From: Pegea sp. RAD2-039
Lineage: Eukaryota; Chordata; Thaliacea; Salpida; Salpidae
Length of the DNA: 64,000 bases
Assembly (NCBI GenBank): GCA_034620365.1
Contig: JAQGEQ010000379.1
Location: forward strand, 1-64,000
Reading direction: 5' to 3'
Shown here piece after piece: positions 1 through 13,300 of this stretch. How positions within the stretch are numbered: the stretch's first letter is position 1; each line of letters opens with the position of its first letter. The position numbers and the translations under genes are program-made. The notes beneath the pieces are model-generated. The model was given only the letters and a program-made list of their open reading frames with translations, was not told where the DNA came from and ran no database searches.

Positions 1-350
1 GTGACATAGCTGATGACGTAGTTGATGACGTAGCTGATGATGTAAACACTCAAGTTAATAGTCAGCAGTTACCTGGGATAGAAAACATCTACAGTGAAAT
101 TGAAACTATTAATAATAATCAAAATACTTGTTTAGAAACAAAACCCGATGTTGATTGCGCAACATATGACGTAATTGATGACGTAGATGATGACGTAGAC
201 TATAAATGTAATCATCAATCTTTCAGTAAAGAAAACGCTTATAGTGAGCTGGATTTGACCAATAATGACCAAGAATGTTATCTTACAATGAAATCAATTA
301 TTAACAAGCCAATTGATGAAGTAACTGCTGATGTAGTCGAAAATATATAA
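1..350 (+). CDS. 3' end of a C-type-lectin-like receptor gene (partial, mirror of 46,708-47,700)
   Basis: The reading frame enters at the window edge (first full codon at position 3) and runs 116 codons to TAA at 348-350. It encodes only the cytoplasmic tail: an acidic run of ADDVVDDV type, then three spaced tyrosine motifs (IYSEI, AYSEL, CYLTM). It matches the last 116 codons of the minus-strand gene at 46,708-47,700. The ectodomain and membrane segment would lie left of the window, so whether this copy is complete cannot be told. Confidence 0.85.
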   Translation, partial: DIADDVVDDVADDVNTQVNSQQLPGIENIYSEIETINNNQNTCLETKPDVDCATYDVIDDVDDDVDYKCNHQSFSKENAYSELDLTNNDQECYLTMKSIINKPIDEVTADVVENI

Positions 351-592
351 AAGAATTTGGAACGATTACAGAAAGAATACTTCCATTATTATAAATTATT
401 TTAAATTAATTAAATTTTGTGAATTGGTTTTCTAGAAATTTCTTGATTTTAAATTCACTTATTTTTCTTCAAAGTTTTATTTTCTTTTCTTCTAAATAAT
501 TGATAGTTTAAGTTTGACAACAATAAAATCATTGTTGTAAAAAATGTTACCAATAACTTTGAAAAAGTATTTATTTATTTTTTTACAATCGT

Positions 593-756
593 CCTGCTTG
601 GTGGCGAAGCGGTTACTACACTTACCTTCTTGCTAGGAAGTACCGGGTTCGACCCCAGGTGGAGACATATAAAACTCCTGAGAAACACCATAAAAAACTC
701 GTGAGAATGTGTGTTAGCGAGATGTGCCCTCCTTCGCATTTATATATATAAAAAAA
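593..756 (+). mobile_element. tRNA-derived SINE sharing its 3' tail with the local LINE
   Basis: The head (about 593-670) has a pol III A-box-like TGGCGAAGCGG at 602-612 and a B-box-like GGGTTCGACCCC near 645-656, spaced as in tRNAs. The body ends in a tail (about 710-745) containing GAGAATGTGTGTTAGCG and CCTCCTTCGCATT. Both strings also occur in the 3' end of the CR1-like LINE copy at 48,500-48,935. A tRNA head with a LINE-like tail is the known plan of LINE-mobilised SINEs. The same copy sits inverted in arm 2. Confidence 0.7.
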
Positions 757-1110
757 TAAATAACTAAATATGAAGGAGAGTGCCTGAAAAAACACTTTCC
801 ACTAACACCTATTTTCACCGATAATACTTATTAAGTTAGAAATATAGAAAGTAAAAGATGCAACATTTGCCATTTCAGTAGTCCCCAAAGCATATAATAG
901 TGAACAAATACGTAGAATGTTAATAATATTTAGAAAGGAAAAATTCACAGTTTAGAAATGACAATGTTGGTATTATTCTGCTTGAACAACGCCAGTGATT
1001 CTGACATGACAATATCTGATGGTAGCTGGTTCCAAATACTAACTGTGCGGTATGAGAAAAAATTTGCTCTGATTAACCTACCCATTAATGTGTTATTGTA
1101 TTTAAACTTA
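742..1110 (-). mobile_element. 3' end of a CR1-like LINE (arm 1)
   Basis: Read on the minus strand, the segment encodes the C-terminal end of a non-LTR reverse-transcriptase protein with the hallmark SIWNQLPSDIVMSES followed by LALFKQ. A 3' UTR ending in CTCCTTCATATTTAG plus an A/T-rich tail follows. The same region occurs at 48,500-48,935, where more of the C terminus is legible. It is 5'-truncated, the common fate of target-primed insertions. The 5' limit near 1,110 is blurred, and arm 2 has a different AT-rich sequence there. Confidence 0.75.
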
Positions 1111-1776
1111 TGCTGTAAAAATTAAAGAAATACTCAATTTTTAATTTAAATATGTGTAATAAATTTTCAGGAGTAAAACTAAAACGCTAGTTATATATTT
1201 GCTTGTGTTTACCATAAAAATAATCATAATTTAAAATAAGAACTTGTAAAAACTGAAAATGAAAAAAGCTTGTTTAAAGTAAGAAAAACAAAAATAGGAA
1301 ATACAAAGGATTAAAGATAAGATTTTAATATCTAATTTTCAGTTTGTTGTATAATAAACATGAAATGATTAAAATAATTCAAATTGTTCAACAACTTTAT
1401 ATTATAGGAACTAGACAGTAATGAATCGAATCAAACAGATTTTAGAAAAAGTTATAAATTTTATAAGTTTTTCAAGAAAAATTCTATACTAAACTTTGTT
1501 TTTTATCTTTTTTGATAGTAAAGCTTTAATTTAAATCTTTGTTAATTAAAAAAGTACAGTTATACACAGTTGAAAGTTTTACAATTTTCACAAATTCACA
1601 AAATTTAGTAACAAAGTGATATTCTAAATGTTTGAAAATCAATTATTTGTGGCTTATAATAACCAAAAATGGGTTTGTGGTATTATTAATGCAGGCTGTA
1701 GAAAAAAATCAAATATAAAAGTTAAATAATAAGATAGTATGATATATTTGAAATGTACAATTATGGAATTATAAGC
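1111..1776. other. AT-rich intergenic stretch, nothing recognised
   Basis: Low-complexity AT-rich DNA with no reading frame, RNA motif or tandem structure that I can support. It is mirrored in arm 2. Confidence 0.6.
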
Positions 1777-2110
1777 AGAGGAAGATAACCAAACAGAACC
1801 GACAGCAGCGGCCATGAAAGGATTTTTTTTTCAAAATGTGGAGGTATTAAACCTCATGATTTTAAAAGATGTCGAGCTGATTCAAGCATATGTTTCAAAT
1901 ATGGGGAGAAGGGATACTAGTCGAACCTGTTATCTTCAGAAGAGGTTTTTCAAGAAACAGTCTGGTAGAAGAAATAAGACAATCGAAGACAAACAAAGGC
2001 TGTTCAAGCACCAAAAGGAATGGAGTAATCCAGAAAGCATAGAAAAGAAATCAGGGAAGCTACGATGACGGCCCATACAAGAACTGAGTAGCACGCAAAT
2101 AAAAAGTGTA
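1777..2110 (+). mobile_element. Fossil fragment resembling the gag zinc-knuckle region of an LTR retroelement
   Basis: A GC-richer island in AT-rich flanks. Its coding potential resembles the cysteine/histidine knuckle region found in gag proteins of Ty3/Gypsy-like elements. No LTRs, polymerase or integrase are visible, so this is a short relic. It is broken, with a few breaks over its length. It predates the arm duplication because the same relic lies in arm 2. Family assignment is tentative; it could be another repeat or a decayed host exon. Confidence 0.35.
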
Positions 2111-4374
2111 GCTACGCTAAAGTAGAAAAACTAATACGAAACTCCGAGGTAAGCATGCTGCTTCGCGAACGGAAAAGCAGACAAATTTGGACCACTTCCG
2201 ATCATGGATTTATACTTTCTCGCTACGAGCGATTACGGGAGAGTTTATTTTACTTACTAAGCGAATAAAGATGATTGTAACATGAATATTTTAAGAAAAC
2301 CTATTGTATCGTTGATTGAAAAAAAAAGTTATTTTATTTTAAAGTTAAATATTTCAATAGTTGTAAAATGATAAATCCGAGTTGAAGCAACTTAGGCAAT
2401 GAAATTATTTCAGTAAAAATTAAAAGAAAATTCCTTTTTATACGAGTTTTATTTATTCACATTTTTTTACTACTATGATTGGTCTGCAACTTTGTTTAAA
2501 TGATTTTCTAATAAATAATTTAATTGTCCACCTTAAATGGTTTTTTATAGATTAACCCGCGAAATTTATCTTGCGCCGAATACTTATGGCTAGTTGCAGA
2601 AAAAGATTGTGAGATTTTCTTTCCTTCTTTAATTTCTATTAATAAATTATATTTTTATTTGTTACTGAAAATAATTTTGATCTAATTTAGTGTGTCGTCT
2701 AGTTGTTATCTTTTTCATTTAGTTTTCGTTGTGTAAGTTCTCTATATATCTGCAATAAGGTTATTTCTTTATATTTTTTTAGATTTTTTCAATTTGTTTT
2801 CCTCAAAGTTGATTTTTCTGTTTGAATTTTCTCAGGTTTTTGGAACTTTATTCTTTTCATATTTTAGTTTCTTATATTAATAATTTTATTTGTTTCTATA
2901 ATATTTTCTGTAACTTTTTAAAAATGCTGATTTTATAATCTTTTTGGAATTCTCAAGCTTAGTATAACTTTGAATAATTTAAGTATTGATTATTCATTTT
3001 TAGTTTATATTTTATATTTATTTAATATAGTTTATATAAACTTTGAAATATTAATTTGTGACTTTATCTATAAATACATTCAGGAAAATATCCAAAATTT
3101 TGTCATAAAACAAAATATTGAAATATATCTGAAAATTTGATATTTAAAATTTATCACAAATAATAATTTTAATGATTTTCTTATTCAATATGTAGAGAAA
3201 TGTATTAATAATTATAATATATTATAATTAAATGATTTTGTACTATTTTTATTGATTATTTATTGCATAAAAATAATAATGATTTTATATTTCAATTTTT
3301 TAATATTTCATTTAATACTTAAGCAAAAAAAGTTTTAGTTATGAAAAAAATAATTTAAGTAAATTTATTTGAGTAAATTTATATCTAAATTATTTACTAA
3401 AATTATATATAAATATAATTTAAGTTTCAAAATTTATTTCAGACTTTTTTCATGATAAATTGTAGAAATATTACTTTAATTGTAAAACCTTTTGATTTAA
3501 AAAGATTTCTGTCTAAAAAGGTAAGATATATATTTTGATTATTATAATTTTTATAAATTCTAAAATTACTTTTGAAATTGACTTTTTTAAAGTTGATTTC
3601 TGTCTTTATTTTTCTTATTTTATCTGAACAACAAAATATGATTTAAGATGGTTATAAGATTTTTAACTTCAATTTATTGTGATAATTTCTTTAAACTTTA
3701 CTATAAAAATATGAAATAATTGTTTATACTTTCAACAAAACTTTTTTTTGGTGTTTATAAAATGTTTTTATAACTTTTATAGAGGTGCCCTTTGTATCAA
3801 TCAATCTCTTTTTGGGCAACATTTTTGTGGCATCCTAATTATAACTTATATTAGATTTCTGTATTTTCTAATAAATAGTTTTTAGACCACTAAATATTAA
3901 ATATATATTTAAGCCATTAAATATAATTATGTTTGAAGTTTTAACCTTTTCAGTGTGTTCTGAGATTCTTTATATAAAAAATGAGCTCTTCTAACATTCT
4001 TTTAACCCCCAGAATATTTTCAAAGTCCTCTGAACATGCCCTGTGACCTCTGGCCATATTTAAACCCCTTGAACATGCCCCTGAGCCCCCTTCCTATGTT
4101 GTACAGCTCTTTGAACATGTTCTATGTCCCCTGAATATGCTCTGAGACTCTCTAGTTTGTGAGCCTTTGAAGATAAGAGTTCAGAGCATATTAGTAAGAA
4201 ACTGTAAAATGTGTTTAAGGAACTTAGAACATATTTAAGGGGCTTAAATAAGAAATAAACAAATCCAAACCCTCTCATAACTATAATTACTAGGAATAAT
4301 TACAAATTATTTTTATATTTGATCAATTCTTCATACATTAGGTGTAACTATTTATATTTTTCTAGTCGCGAAGA
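2111..4374. other. 5' flank of topoisomerase II: AT-rich, with degenerate repeats of an 18-20-bp motif
   Basis: A GC-richer patch at about 2,110-2,250 is followed by 1.7 kb of very AT-rich DNA without coding frames. At 3,990-4,160 there are degenerate repeats of a CCCCTGAACATGCTCTGAG-like motif. This motif resembles the reverse complement of the clean 18-bp array at 63,750-63,985 and recurs upstream of the zinc-finger gene (56,920-57,020). A tttctag acceptor ends ten bases before the topoisomerase II ATG, so an upstream non-coding exon is likely. The promoter could not be placed. Confidence 0.5.
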
Positions 4375-7300
4375 ATGGCTTCCCCAAATAAAAGATCTGT
4401 TGAAAAGATTTATCAGAAAAAGACTCAATTGGAGCATATTTTATTAAGACCTGATACTTATATTGGTTCAGTTGAACCTGTCACTCAAGTAATTTTATTT
4501 GAAGCTTTCTATTTCTGTTAGACTTTTCTAAATATAATTAGATTTTAAATTAGTTTTTAATTAAAGAGCATTTGTTTTCTGATTTTATCTTTTTATTTTG
4601 TCAACTCTAAATAGGAATCTAAAATAGAATTATTTAAGATTTTTTTTAATTAAAGTTTTATTTATTTTAGAATTATACATTGAAGTTATTTTTATTACTA
4701 ATATATTTGTAAATTATTTAGTTTATTAATATGATAATTCTTTATTTTTATCTAAAAGTTCTATTTCTTAACCCAAATAATCATTTATCTGCCAGATATA
4801 TCCTTCTCAAAATGAGTTCTTAACACAAATTTTCATATTTTTTTAATCTAAAACCATCCTTGACTTCTAAAGAAGTTTCTAACATCTTTTAGACTTCAGA
4901 AGACTTGATTTTTGTGATGCTTTCAAATAGATATATTTTTAGATCTTTAAATGGTACAATTAATCTTGCTCTATAAAAATAATCTATTTAGAATGTAAAG
5001 TTGTCAGATATCATTTAAAGGTCTCAGAATATCGTGAAATGGAATCCAGCCCCATAAGTTGAGCCCCATGGTAGAGATCTTCATCAACCTTAAACCTCCT
5101 TTTCGTTCTTTGGGTTAATATGATCCTGGTACCCAAGTAAGGGACAGTGTTTGTTTTTCTGGGGTGTTGGACACTTGCTGACATTCTTCTGATAGTTGGC
5201 CCACAAGGAGAATGATTTCAGGGAGTCACAAGACATTCATACGGATGCGGTTATCCTAGCTTTAGTGGTCTTGAAATGAAGACATTCTGAAAGTTGAGCT
5301 TTTATGCCCATCATTATCAAGATCTTGCAGCTTTTTAGTATTCAAAGATACAAAGACTTCGCCAAAGAAGTTTTCAATGATTTCAAACTGATTTAGATTT
5401 AATTTTCAGAACATGTGGGTATGGGATGAAGAAAATGGGATGGTGAATCGCGAAATTAAATATGTTCCAGGACTTTATAAAATCTTTGATGAGATTTTAG
5501 TTAATGCTGCTGATAACAAGCAAAGAGACAGTAAAATGACAGCTATCAAGGTTGATATTGACCCGTAAGTAGAAACTTCTTTCTATTTTCTTTCATTTTT
5601 TTAATAGTTTTGATTCATTTTAGATATTTTTATTTCGAAACCTTATTTGTTGAATCAATTTGTTAATATTTAAATCAACCCATTAAAACTAGACCAAGAG
5701 GTCGTTTAATTCGCCCCAAAACCTTTCTAATATTCTATTTCCACCCCTAAAAGTCCCGTTTTTCTCACAAACTTCTTTTTTTAGTGAAAACAACAAAATC
5801 TCGGTGTGGAATGATGGGAAAGGGATTCCAGTTGTTGAACACAAAGAAGAAAAGCTTCATATACCTGAAATGATATTTGGTCATTTACTAACCTCTAGTA
5901 ATTACAACGACTCAGACAAGAAAGTTACAGGTTAGTGTTGATGAGGGAATGATGACGTCACTGACGACGTGATTGATGACGTAGGTGGTCGAAACGGCTT
6001 CGGAGCGAAGCTGTGTAATATTTTCAGTAATCAGTTTACTGTTGAGACTTCATCTAAGGCTTATAAGAAGAGATATCGACAAGTTAGCAACATTTTTAAC
6101 AATTTGGCCATCTGACATTTTGGCTTTTTCACATTTTGGAATATTTTTTAGACTTGGAGCAAAAATATGACTGTTGCTGGTGAAAAGAAAATTACAACAA
6201 CTGACCGGACAGATTATACTTGCGTTACTTTTACCGTAACTACTTATGACGTCATCACTCGTGCTTTTTGACGTCACCACCTTCTATGCAGCCCGATTTA
6301 AAGAAGTTTAATATGGAGTCATTAGATGCAGATATCGTCGCCTTAATGTCGCGTCGCGCTTATGACATCGCTGGTTCCACTTCCGGTGTAAAAGTTTATC
6401 TGAATGGAATGCGACTTCCGGTGAGTGACGTCATAAACTTGTGACGTCATCTGTTAGCGTGTGAGGTCATCCATCAACTATGACGTCATGTTTTGAATTT
6501 TCAGGTCAAATGCTTTAAGGATTATGTTCAGCTTTACGTGAAATCGTTGAACCGAAACGGCGAAGAAGCAAATATCATTCACGAAAAAGCGGGTGATCGC
6601 TGGGAGGTATGTATTACATCATCAACGCTGTATTTATGACGTCATAAATATTTGTAGGTATGTTTGATGTCTTCAGAAAAAGGATTTCAACAAATTTCTT
6701 TTGTTAATTCAATTGCAACTACAAAAGGAGGTCGACATGTTGACCACGTAGCCGATCAGGTGACCAAGGTAATAGTGACGTCATCAGATGATGACTTAGT
6801 TTATTTGTAGATTACTAAGAAGTTGGTTGAGGTTGTAAAGAAGAAGAATAAAGGTGGAGTCGAAGTAAAACCTTTCCAGGTGACTAGAATGGACTTTTTT
6901 GATTTTGGCCCAGAATAATAAAATAACAATTTTTTTTTTAAATCAAACATAAACTTTTAGAAATTGACAAAAATGGTTTTTCTTTATTATGACCTTTATC
7001 TATTTATCAATTTAAAGTTTTTATTTTTAAAACTAAAAATAATTTTTTAAATTTTGGATTTATTTTGATTCAAATAATTTAATTTTAAAATTTCAATTTG
7101 TTAGAATTACAAAAATGGCTTTTTTTTAAACATTTTTCATTTTGATCTTTTATTTAACAGATCAAAAACCATCTTTTCCTTTTCGTTAATTCCTTGATAG
7201 AAAATCCAACTTTTGATTCACAAACTAAAGAAAATATGACTTTACAAGCTAAAAAATTCGGAAGCACTTGCGATCTCACTGATAAATTTCTCAAATCCGT

Positions 7301-10300
7301 AAGTGACGTCATTGTGATGACGTCATCAACACTTCAATGACATCATCATTAATTTTAGGCTTCAACAAGTGGAATTGTGGATTTAATTATGAATTGGGTG
7401 AAATTTAAGGCGCAATCTCAACTTAATAAGAACTCTGCTAAAAAGTCCAACAATATTCGCGGTTAGTAGCGAATATGACGTCATCAACAAGTAACGTCAT
7501 CATCTGTTATCAGGTGTACCAAAATTAGATGATGCAAATAAAGCGGGGACTAAAGACTCGATGGGATGTACCTTAATTTTGACCGAAGGAGACTCAGCTA
7601 AAACTTTAGCTGTTTCTGGTCTTTCGGTCGTCGGTCGAGACAAATATGGAGTTTTTCCACTTCGTGGTAAACTCCTCAATGTTCGTGATGCTAATCATAA
7701 ACAGGTTAGTGACGTCATTCCGTAGATTAATTATTATTTTTTTTAATTAAAAAAATCTAAATATGACTTCATCTTCCAATTATTCTGATCTTCAAACTTG
7801 TCTCAAAGTTACATCAGTTCATTCTGATATCTTCCCATCTCTTCTTTTGAAGATTAAACATGACTTCATCTTCCAATTATTCTGATCTTCAAACTTGTCT
7901 CAAAGTTACATCACTTCATTCTGATATCTTCCCATCTCTTCTTTTGAAGATGCAAACATGACTTCATCTTCTTGTTATTCTGATCTTCAAACTCTCTAAC
8001 AACTTGTCTCAGAGTTACATCTGTTCATTCTGATGTCTTCTCATCTCTTCTTTTGAAGATGCAAACATGGCTTCATATTCTTGTTATTCTGATCTTCAAA
8101 CTCTCTAACAACTTGTCTCAGAGTTGCATCAGTTTATTCTGATATCTTCCCATCTCTTCTTTTGAAGATTCAAACATGACTTCATCTTCTAATTATTCTG
8201 ATCTTCAAACTCTCTAACAACTTGTCTCAGAGTTACATCTGTTCATTCTGATGTCTTCTCATCTCTTCTTTTGAAGATGCAAACATGACTTCATCTTCTA
8301 ATTATTCTGATCTTCAAACTCTCTAACAACTTGTCTCAGAGTTACATCTGTTCATTCTGATATCTTCCCATCTCTTCTTTTGAAGATTCAAACATGACTT
8401 CATCTTCTAATTATTCTGATCTTCAAACTCTCTAACAACTTGTCTCAGAGTTACATCTGTTCATTCTGATGTCTTCTCATCTCTTCTTTTGAAGATGCAA
8501 ACATGACTTCATCTTCTAATTATTCTGATCTTCAAACTCTCTAACAACTTGTCTCAGAGTTACATCAGTTCATTCTGATATCTTCCCATCTCTTCTTTTG
8601 AAGATGCAAACATGGCTTCATCTTCATATTATTCTGATCTTCAAACTCTCTAACAACTTGTCACAGAGTTTCATCAGTTCATTCTGATATCTTCCCATCT
8701 CTTCTTTTGAAGATGCAAACATGACTTCATCTTCTTGTTATCCTGATCTTCAAACTCTCTAACAACTTGTCTCAGAGTTACATCAGTTCATTCTGATATC
8801 TTCCCATCTCTTCTTTTGAAGATGCAAACATGACTTCATCTTCTTGTTATTCTGATCTTCAAACTCTCTAACAACTTGTCTCAGAGTTACATCAGTTCAT
8901 TCTGATATCTTCCCATCTCTTCTTTTGAAGATGCAAACATGGCTTCATCTTCATATTATTCTGATCTTCAAACTCTCTAACAACTTGTCACAGAGTTTCA
9001 TCAGTTCATTCTGATATCTTCCCATCTCTTCTTTTGAAGATGCAAACATGACTTCATCTTCTTGTTATTCTGATCTTCAAACTCTCTAACAACTTGTCTC
9101 AGAGTTACATCAGTTCATTCTGATATCTTCCCATCTCTTCTTTTGAAGATGCAAACATGACTTCATCTTCTTGTTATTCTGATCTTCAAACTCTCTAACA
9201 ACTTGTCTCAGAGTTACATCAGTTCATTCTGATATCTTCTCATCTCTTCTTATGAAGATTCAAACATGACTTCATCTTCTAATTGTTCTGATCTTCAAAC
9301 TCTGTAACAACTTGTCTCAGAGTTACATCAGTTCATTCTGATATCTTCTCATCTCTTCTTATGAAGATCCAAACATGACTTCATCTTCTAATTGTTCTGA
9401 TCTTCAAACTCTCTAACAACTTTTCTCAGAGTTACATCAGTTCATTCTGATATCTTCTCATCTCTTCTTATGAAGATCCAAACATGACTTCATCTTCTAA
9501 TTGTTCTGATCTTCAAACTCTCTAACAACTTGTCTCAGAGTTACATCAGTTCATTCTGATATCTTCTCATCTCTTCTTTTGAAGATGCAAACATGGCTTC
9601 ATCTTCTAATTATTCTGATCTTTAAACTCTCTAACAACTTGTTAAACTCAGTTTTTAAGTTTTATAGAAAATTAAAAGTAAATTTTTAGATTGATAAAAA
9701 AATTGAACTTTTTCTGATTATTTTCATTAAACTTCAAACTGACTTTATAGTAACGATGATGTGATCACTTTAGATAAAGGATAACGCTGAGATTAACAAC
9801 ATCATCAAGATCATGGGGTTGAGATATGGGAAGAAGTACAACGAAATAGAAGATGTGAAGACCCTCCGCTATGGAAGATTAATGATTATGACAGATCAAG
9901 ATCATGATGGTTCTCATATCAAGGGACTTCTCATCAATTTTATACATTCAAATTGGCCAGAATTAATTCGACTTCGGTAAAAATGGCTTTTTTCAATTTT
10001 GTCCCATTATTTTACTAAAATTAAACTAAAAATGAAATATTAAAAAAATGCTAAAATCACTTCAATATGATAAAAATGTTTTTCTAATTAGTAAACTGGC
10101 CACAATTAATTTTCTTTATTAATTTGTCCTTTTGATTTCTTGAAAGTGATAACTTTAATAAAATATTTATTTGATTACAATAAAATCAATTTGAAACACT
10201 GTTGAAAATGGCTTTTCTTATTTTCGGCCCAACTTCGAAATTAATAAAATAATCAAAAAGGTATTTTTGAAAATAATGAAAATGTCCTTTTTCAATAATG

Positions 10301-13300
10301 CCCCAAATATAATTTTCTTATTCAAAATTTGAAGAAATTATTTTAATTATAAAGAAAATTCCTTATTTATGACAAAATGGCTTTTTTCAATTATGGCCTC
10401 ATTTAAATTTTCTAGTTTTTAAATTTGCCGAAAATTTCTTCTTTTACTTCAAAAGCGACAAACCTTCGTAACTTTATCTTTTTAGAGTTCTCGAAGAATT
10501 CATAACACCAATTGTCAAGGTAACCAAGGGTTCCCAAACCCTTTCTTTTTATACTTTACCTGAATTTGAAGAATGGAAGTCTACTGTAGAACGAGTAAAA
10601 ACCTGGAAAGTTAAATACTACAAAGGTACGTCATTAAATCGATGATGACGTCAGTAATATGATGACGTCATAGGTTTGGGTACGTCTACATCACAAGAAG
10701 CGAAATCTTATTTTGCTGAAATGAACCGACATCGAATTATCTTTCGATATCAAGATGAAGAAGATGATCAAAGTATTGATATGGTTGGTTGCTTCTTGAT
10801 CGCGTTTCTAGCTTTGAATTTCGCAAATTTTTAAACTTAAAAAGATAATTTTTATTGATTAAATCGTTAAAATCAGCTCCTTCTCGATAATTTACCGCTT
10901 TTAACTCCCAAATAATCCTAAATTAGAAAAGATCTGACAGAAAAGACTCAACAACAAACCTTAATTGACTTAACCAACAAGAAAATTTTTTTATAGCCTA
11001 ATTTTTAAACAAGGGCACCTTTTCGCCCCATTTTCAAGCAAGGGTACTTTTTAACGCCCTTTTCTTAACCAAAACTTCATAACAATAGGCATTCAACAAG
11101 AAGCGAGCTGATGACCGCAAAACTTGGCTCACATCTTACATGGAAGAACGTAAGCGATGTCGCGAAATCAACGAACCAGAACCGGGATCAACTCTCTATT
11201 CGGAAGACACAACTGATTTAACTTATCAAGATTTTGTCAATAAAGAACTTGTCATGTTCTCGTGTGCTGATTTAGAAAGATCAGTACCAAGTCTGGTTGA
11301 TGGTTAGTTGCTAAGTGATTGGTTGCTATGTGATTCGTTGCTATGTGATTCGTTGCTAAGTGATTCGTTGCTAAGTGATTGGTTGCTAAGTCATTGGTTG
11401 CTATGTGATTGGTTGCTAAGTCATTTGTTGCTAAGTCATTCGTTGCTATGTGATTCGTTGCTTTGTGATTGGTTGCTAAGTGATTCGTTGCTATGTGATT
11501 TGTTGCTATGTGATTTGTTGCTTTGTGATTGGTTGCTAAGTGATTGGTTGCTAAGTGATTCGTTGCTATGTGATTGGTTGCTATGTGATTTGTTGCTTTG
11601 TGATTGGTTGCTAAGTGATTGGTTGCTAAGTGATTCGTTGCTAAGTGATTAGTTGCTATGTGATTGGTTGTTAAGTGATTTGTTGCTATGTGATTTGTTG
11701 CTATATACTTGGTCACCTAGTAACTGGTTTATTTTATGTTAGGATTAAAACCTGGTCAACGTAAAGTGCTTTACACATGTTTGAAACGAAATGATCGTAA
11801 AGAAATCAAAGTTGCCCAATTAAGTGGTAGCGTTGCCGAGAAGTCTGCTTATCACCATGGAGAGGTTCATTTGCTGCGATTTTATGCAAATTAGTTTCTT
11901 ATGACCTTTGTGTAGGTCTCATTACAATATACAATCATCAATATGGCGCAAAATTTTGTTGGCTCAAATAATCTTAACTTACTTCAACCAATTGGTCAGT
12001 TTGGAACACGTCTCCATGGTGGCAAGGATCATGCTTCACCGCGTTACATCTTCACTATGATGAGGTAACAACGCGATTATTATGACGTCATCACTCACCT
12101 TATGACGTCATTTTCAGTCCATTGACGAAGTTACTATTCAAATCCGTTGACGATGAACTTTTAACTTGGTTATATGATGACAACTTGAAAGTCGAACCTC
12201 TTTGGTAAGTTTGTGACGTCATCAATTGGCGAAATGATATGATGACGTCATCAACAGGTATTGTCCAATCATACCGATGATATTGGTGAATGGTTGTGAA
12301 GGTATTGGTACTGGTTGGTCGACAAAAGTCCCTAACCATGACGTTAGAGAAGTTGTTGAAAATTGTCGACGTTTCATCCGCGGTGAAGACTTCCTACCCA
12401 TGGTAACGTCACTGATGACGTCATCAGTCGATGATGTGATTTTGTTGATAGGCGGCAAGTTATAAAAATTTCCGGGGAAGTATTGAATCAGTGGCGGAAT
12501 GTAAGTTTGTTATTTCCGGCGAAATTTCTTTACTGGGCCCCGATTCGTTAGAAATCACTGAATTGCCTATTCGGTCCTGGACACAGGTTCGTGACGTCAT
12601 TTGTTCATCTACGTCATCAAGATCTCATTTTAAGAGTCTTAGATTTGCTGTGTTTACTCAAACGTGACAAATATTCAATTTTTTCTTTCTCAGCAATACA
12701 AAGAAAATGTCCTGGAACCGATGGTACAAGGAACTGATAAAGTGCCTCAATCAATTCTTGGCTACAAAGAGTATAACACGGACACTACGGTCCGTTTTGT
12801 GGTCCAAATGAAGCCTGAAAAATTACGTGAAGCCGAAAGTAAAGGATTGCACAAAGTTTTCAATCTACAAAATTCATTCTGCTGTAATAATACATTAGTA
12901 AGTGACGTGATCATGTTCGTGACGTCATTTGATTATCGTGACGTCATCAGGTGATGTTTGATGAGTTTGGTTCGTTAAAGAAGTACGATAAGATAATTGA
13001 TATTTTGGGAGATTTTTGTCGAATCAGAATTGACATGTATGTGAAAAGAAAAGAATTTTTAATTGGAATGTTAAGAGCAGAAGCGAAGAAGTTTCAGAAT
13101 CAGGCAAGATTCATCCATGAGAAGGTCGAAAATATTATTTGCATTTGTAAGTTTCTATCTAGAAAAATTCTTGAGAAATATTTCACCAAATTTCTTTGAC
13201 AGTTAAAAAGAAGAAAAAAGATTTAATCAAATTGTTGGTGGAGCGAAAATATGATTCCGATCCAATTAAATCTTGGCAATTACTTAAACGTAATAGTGTA

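Noticed and set aside
5030-5400. Possible exon or element in topoisomerase II intron 1 (GC-richer patch)
   Set aside because: All frames are interrupted on both strands, no family is recognised, and exons 1 and 2 join in frame without it.
7738-9645. CRISPR-like regular repeats
   Set aside because: The units are contiguous 109-bp tandem repeats without unique spacers, inside a eukaryotic intron.
11252-11716. ATNH-repeat and LLSDWLL-repeat proteins on both strands (also 35,259-35,843)
   Set aside because: These are open frames through a 15-bp intronic array flanked by correct topoisomerase II splice sites, whose length changes between arms.
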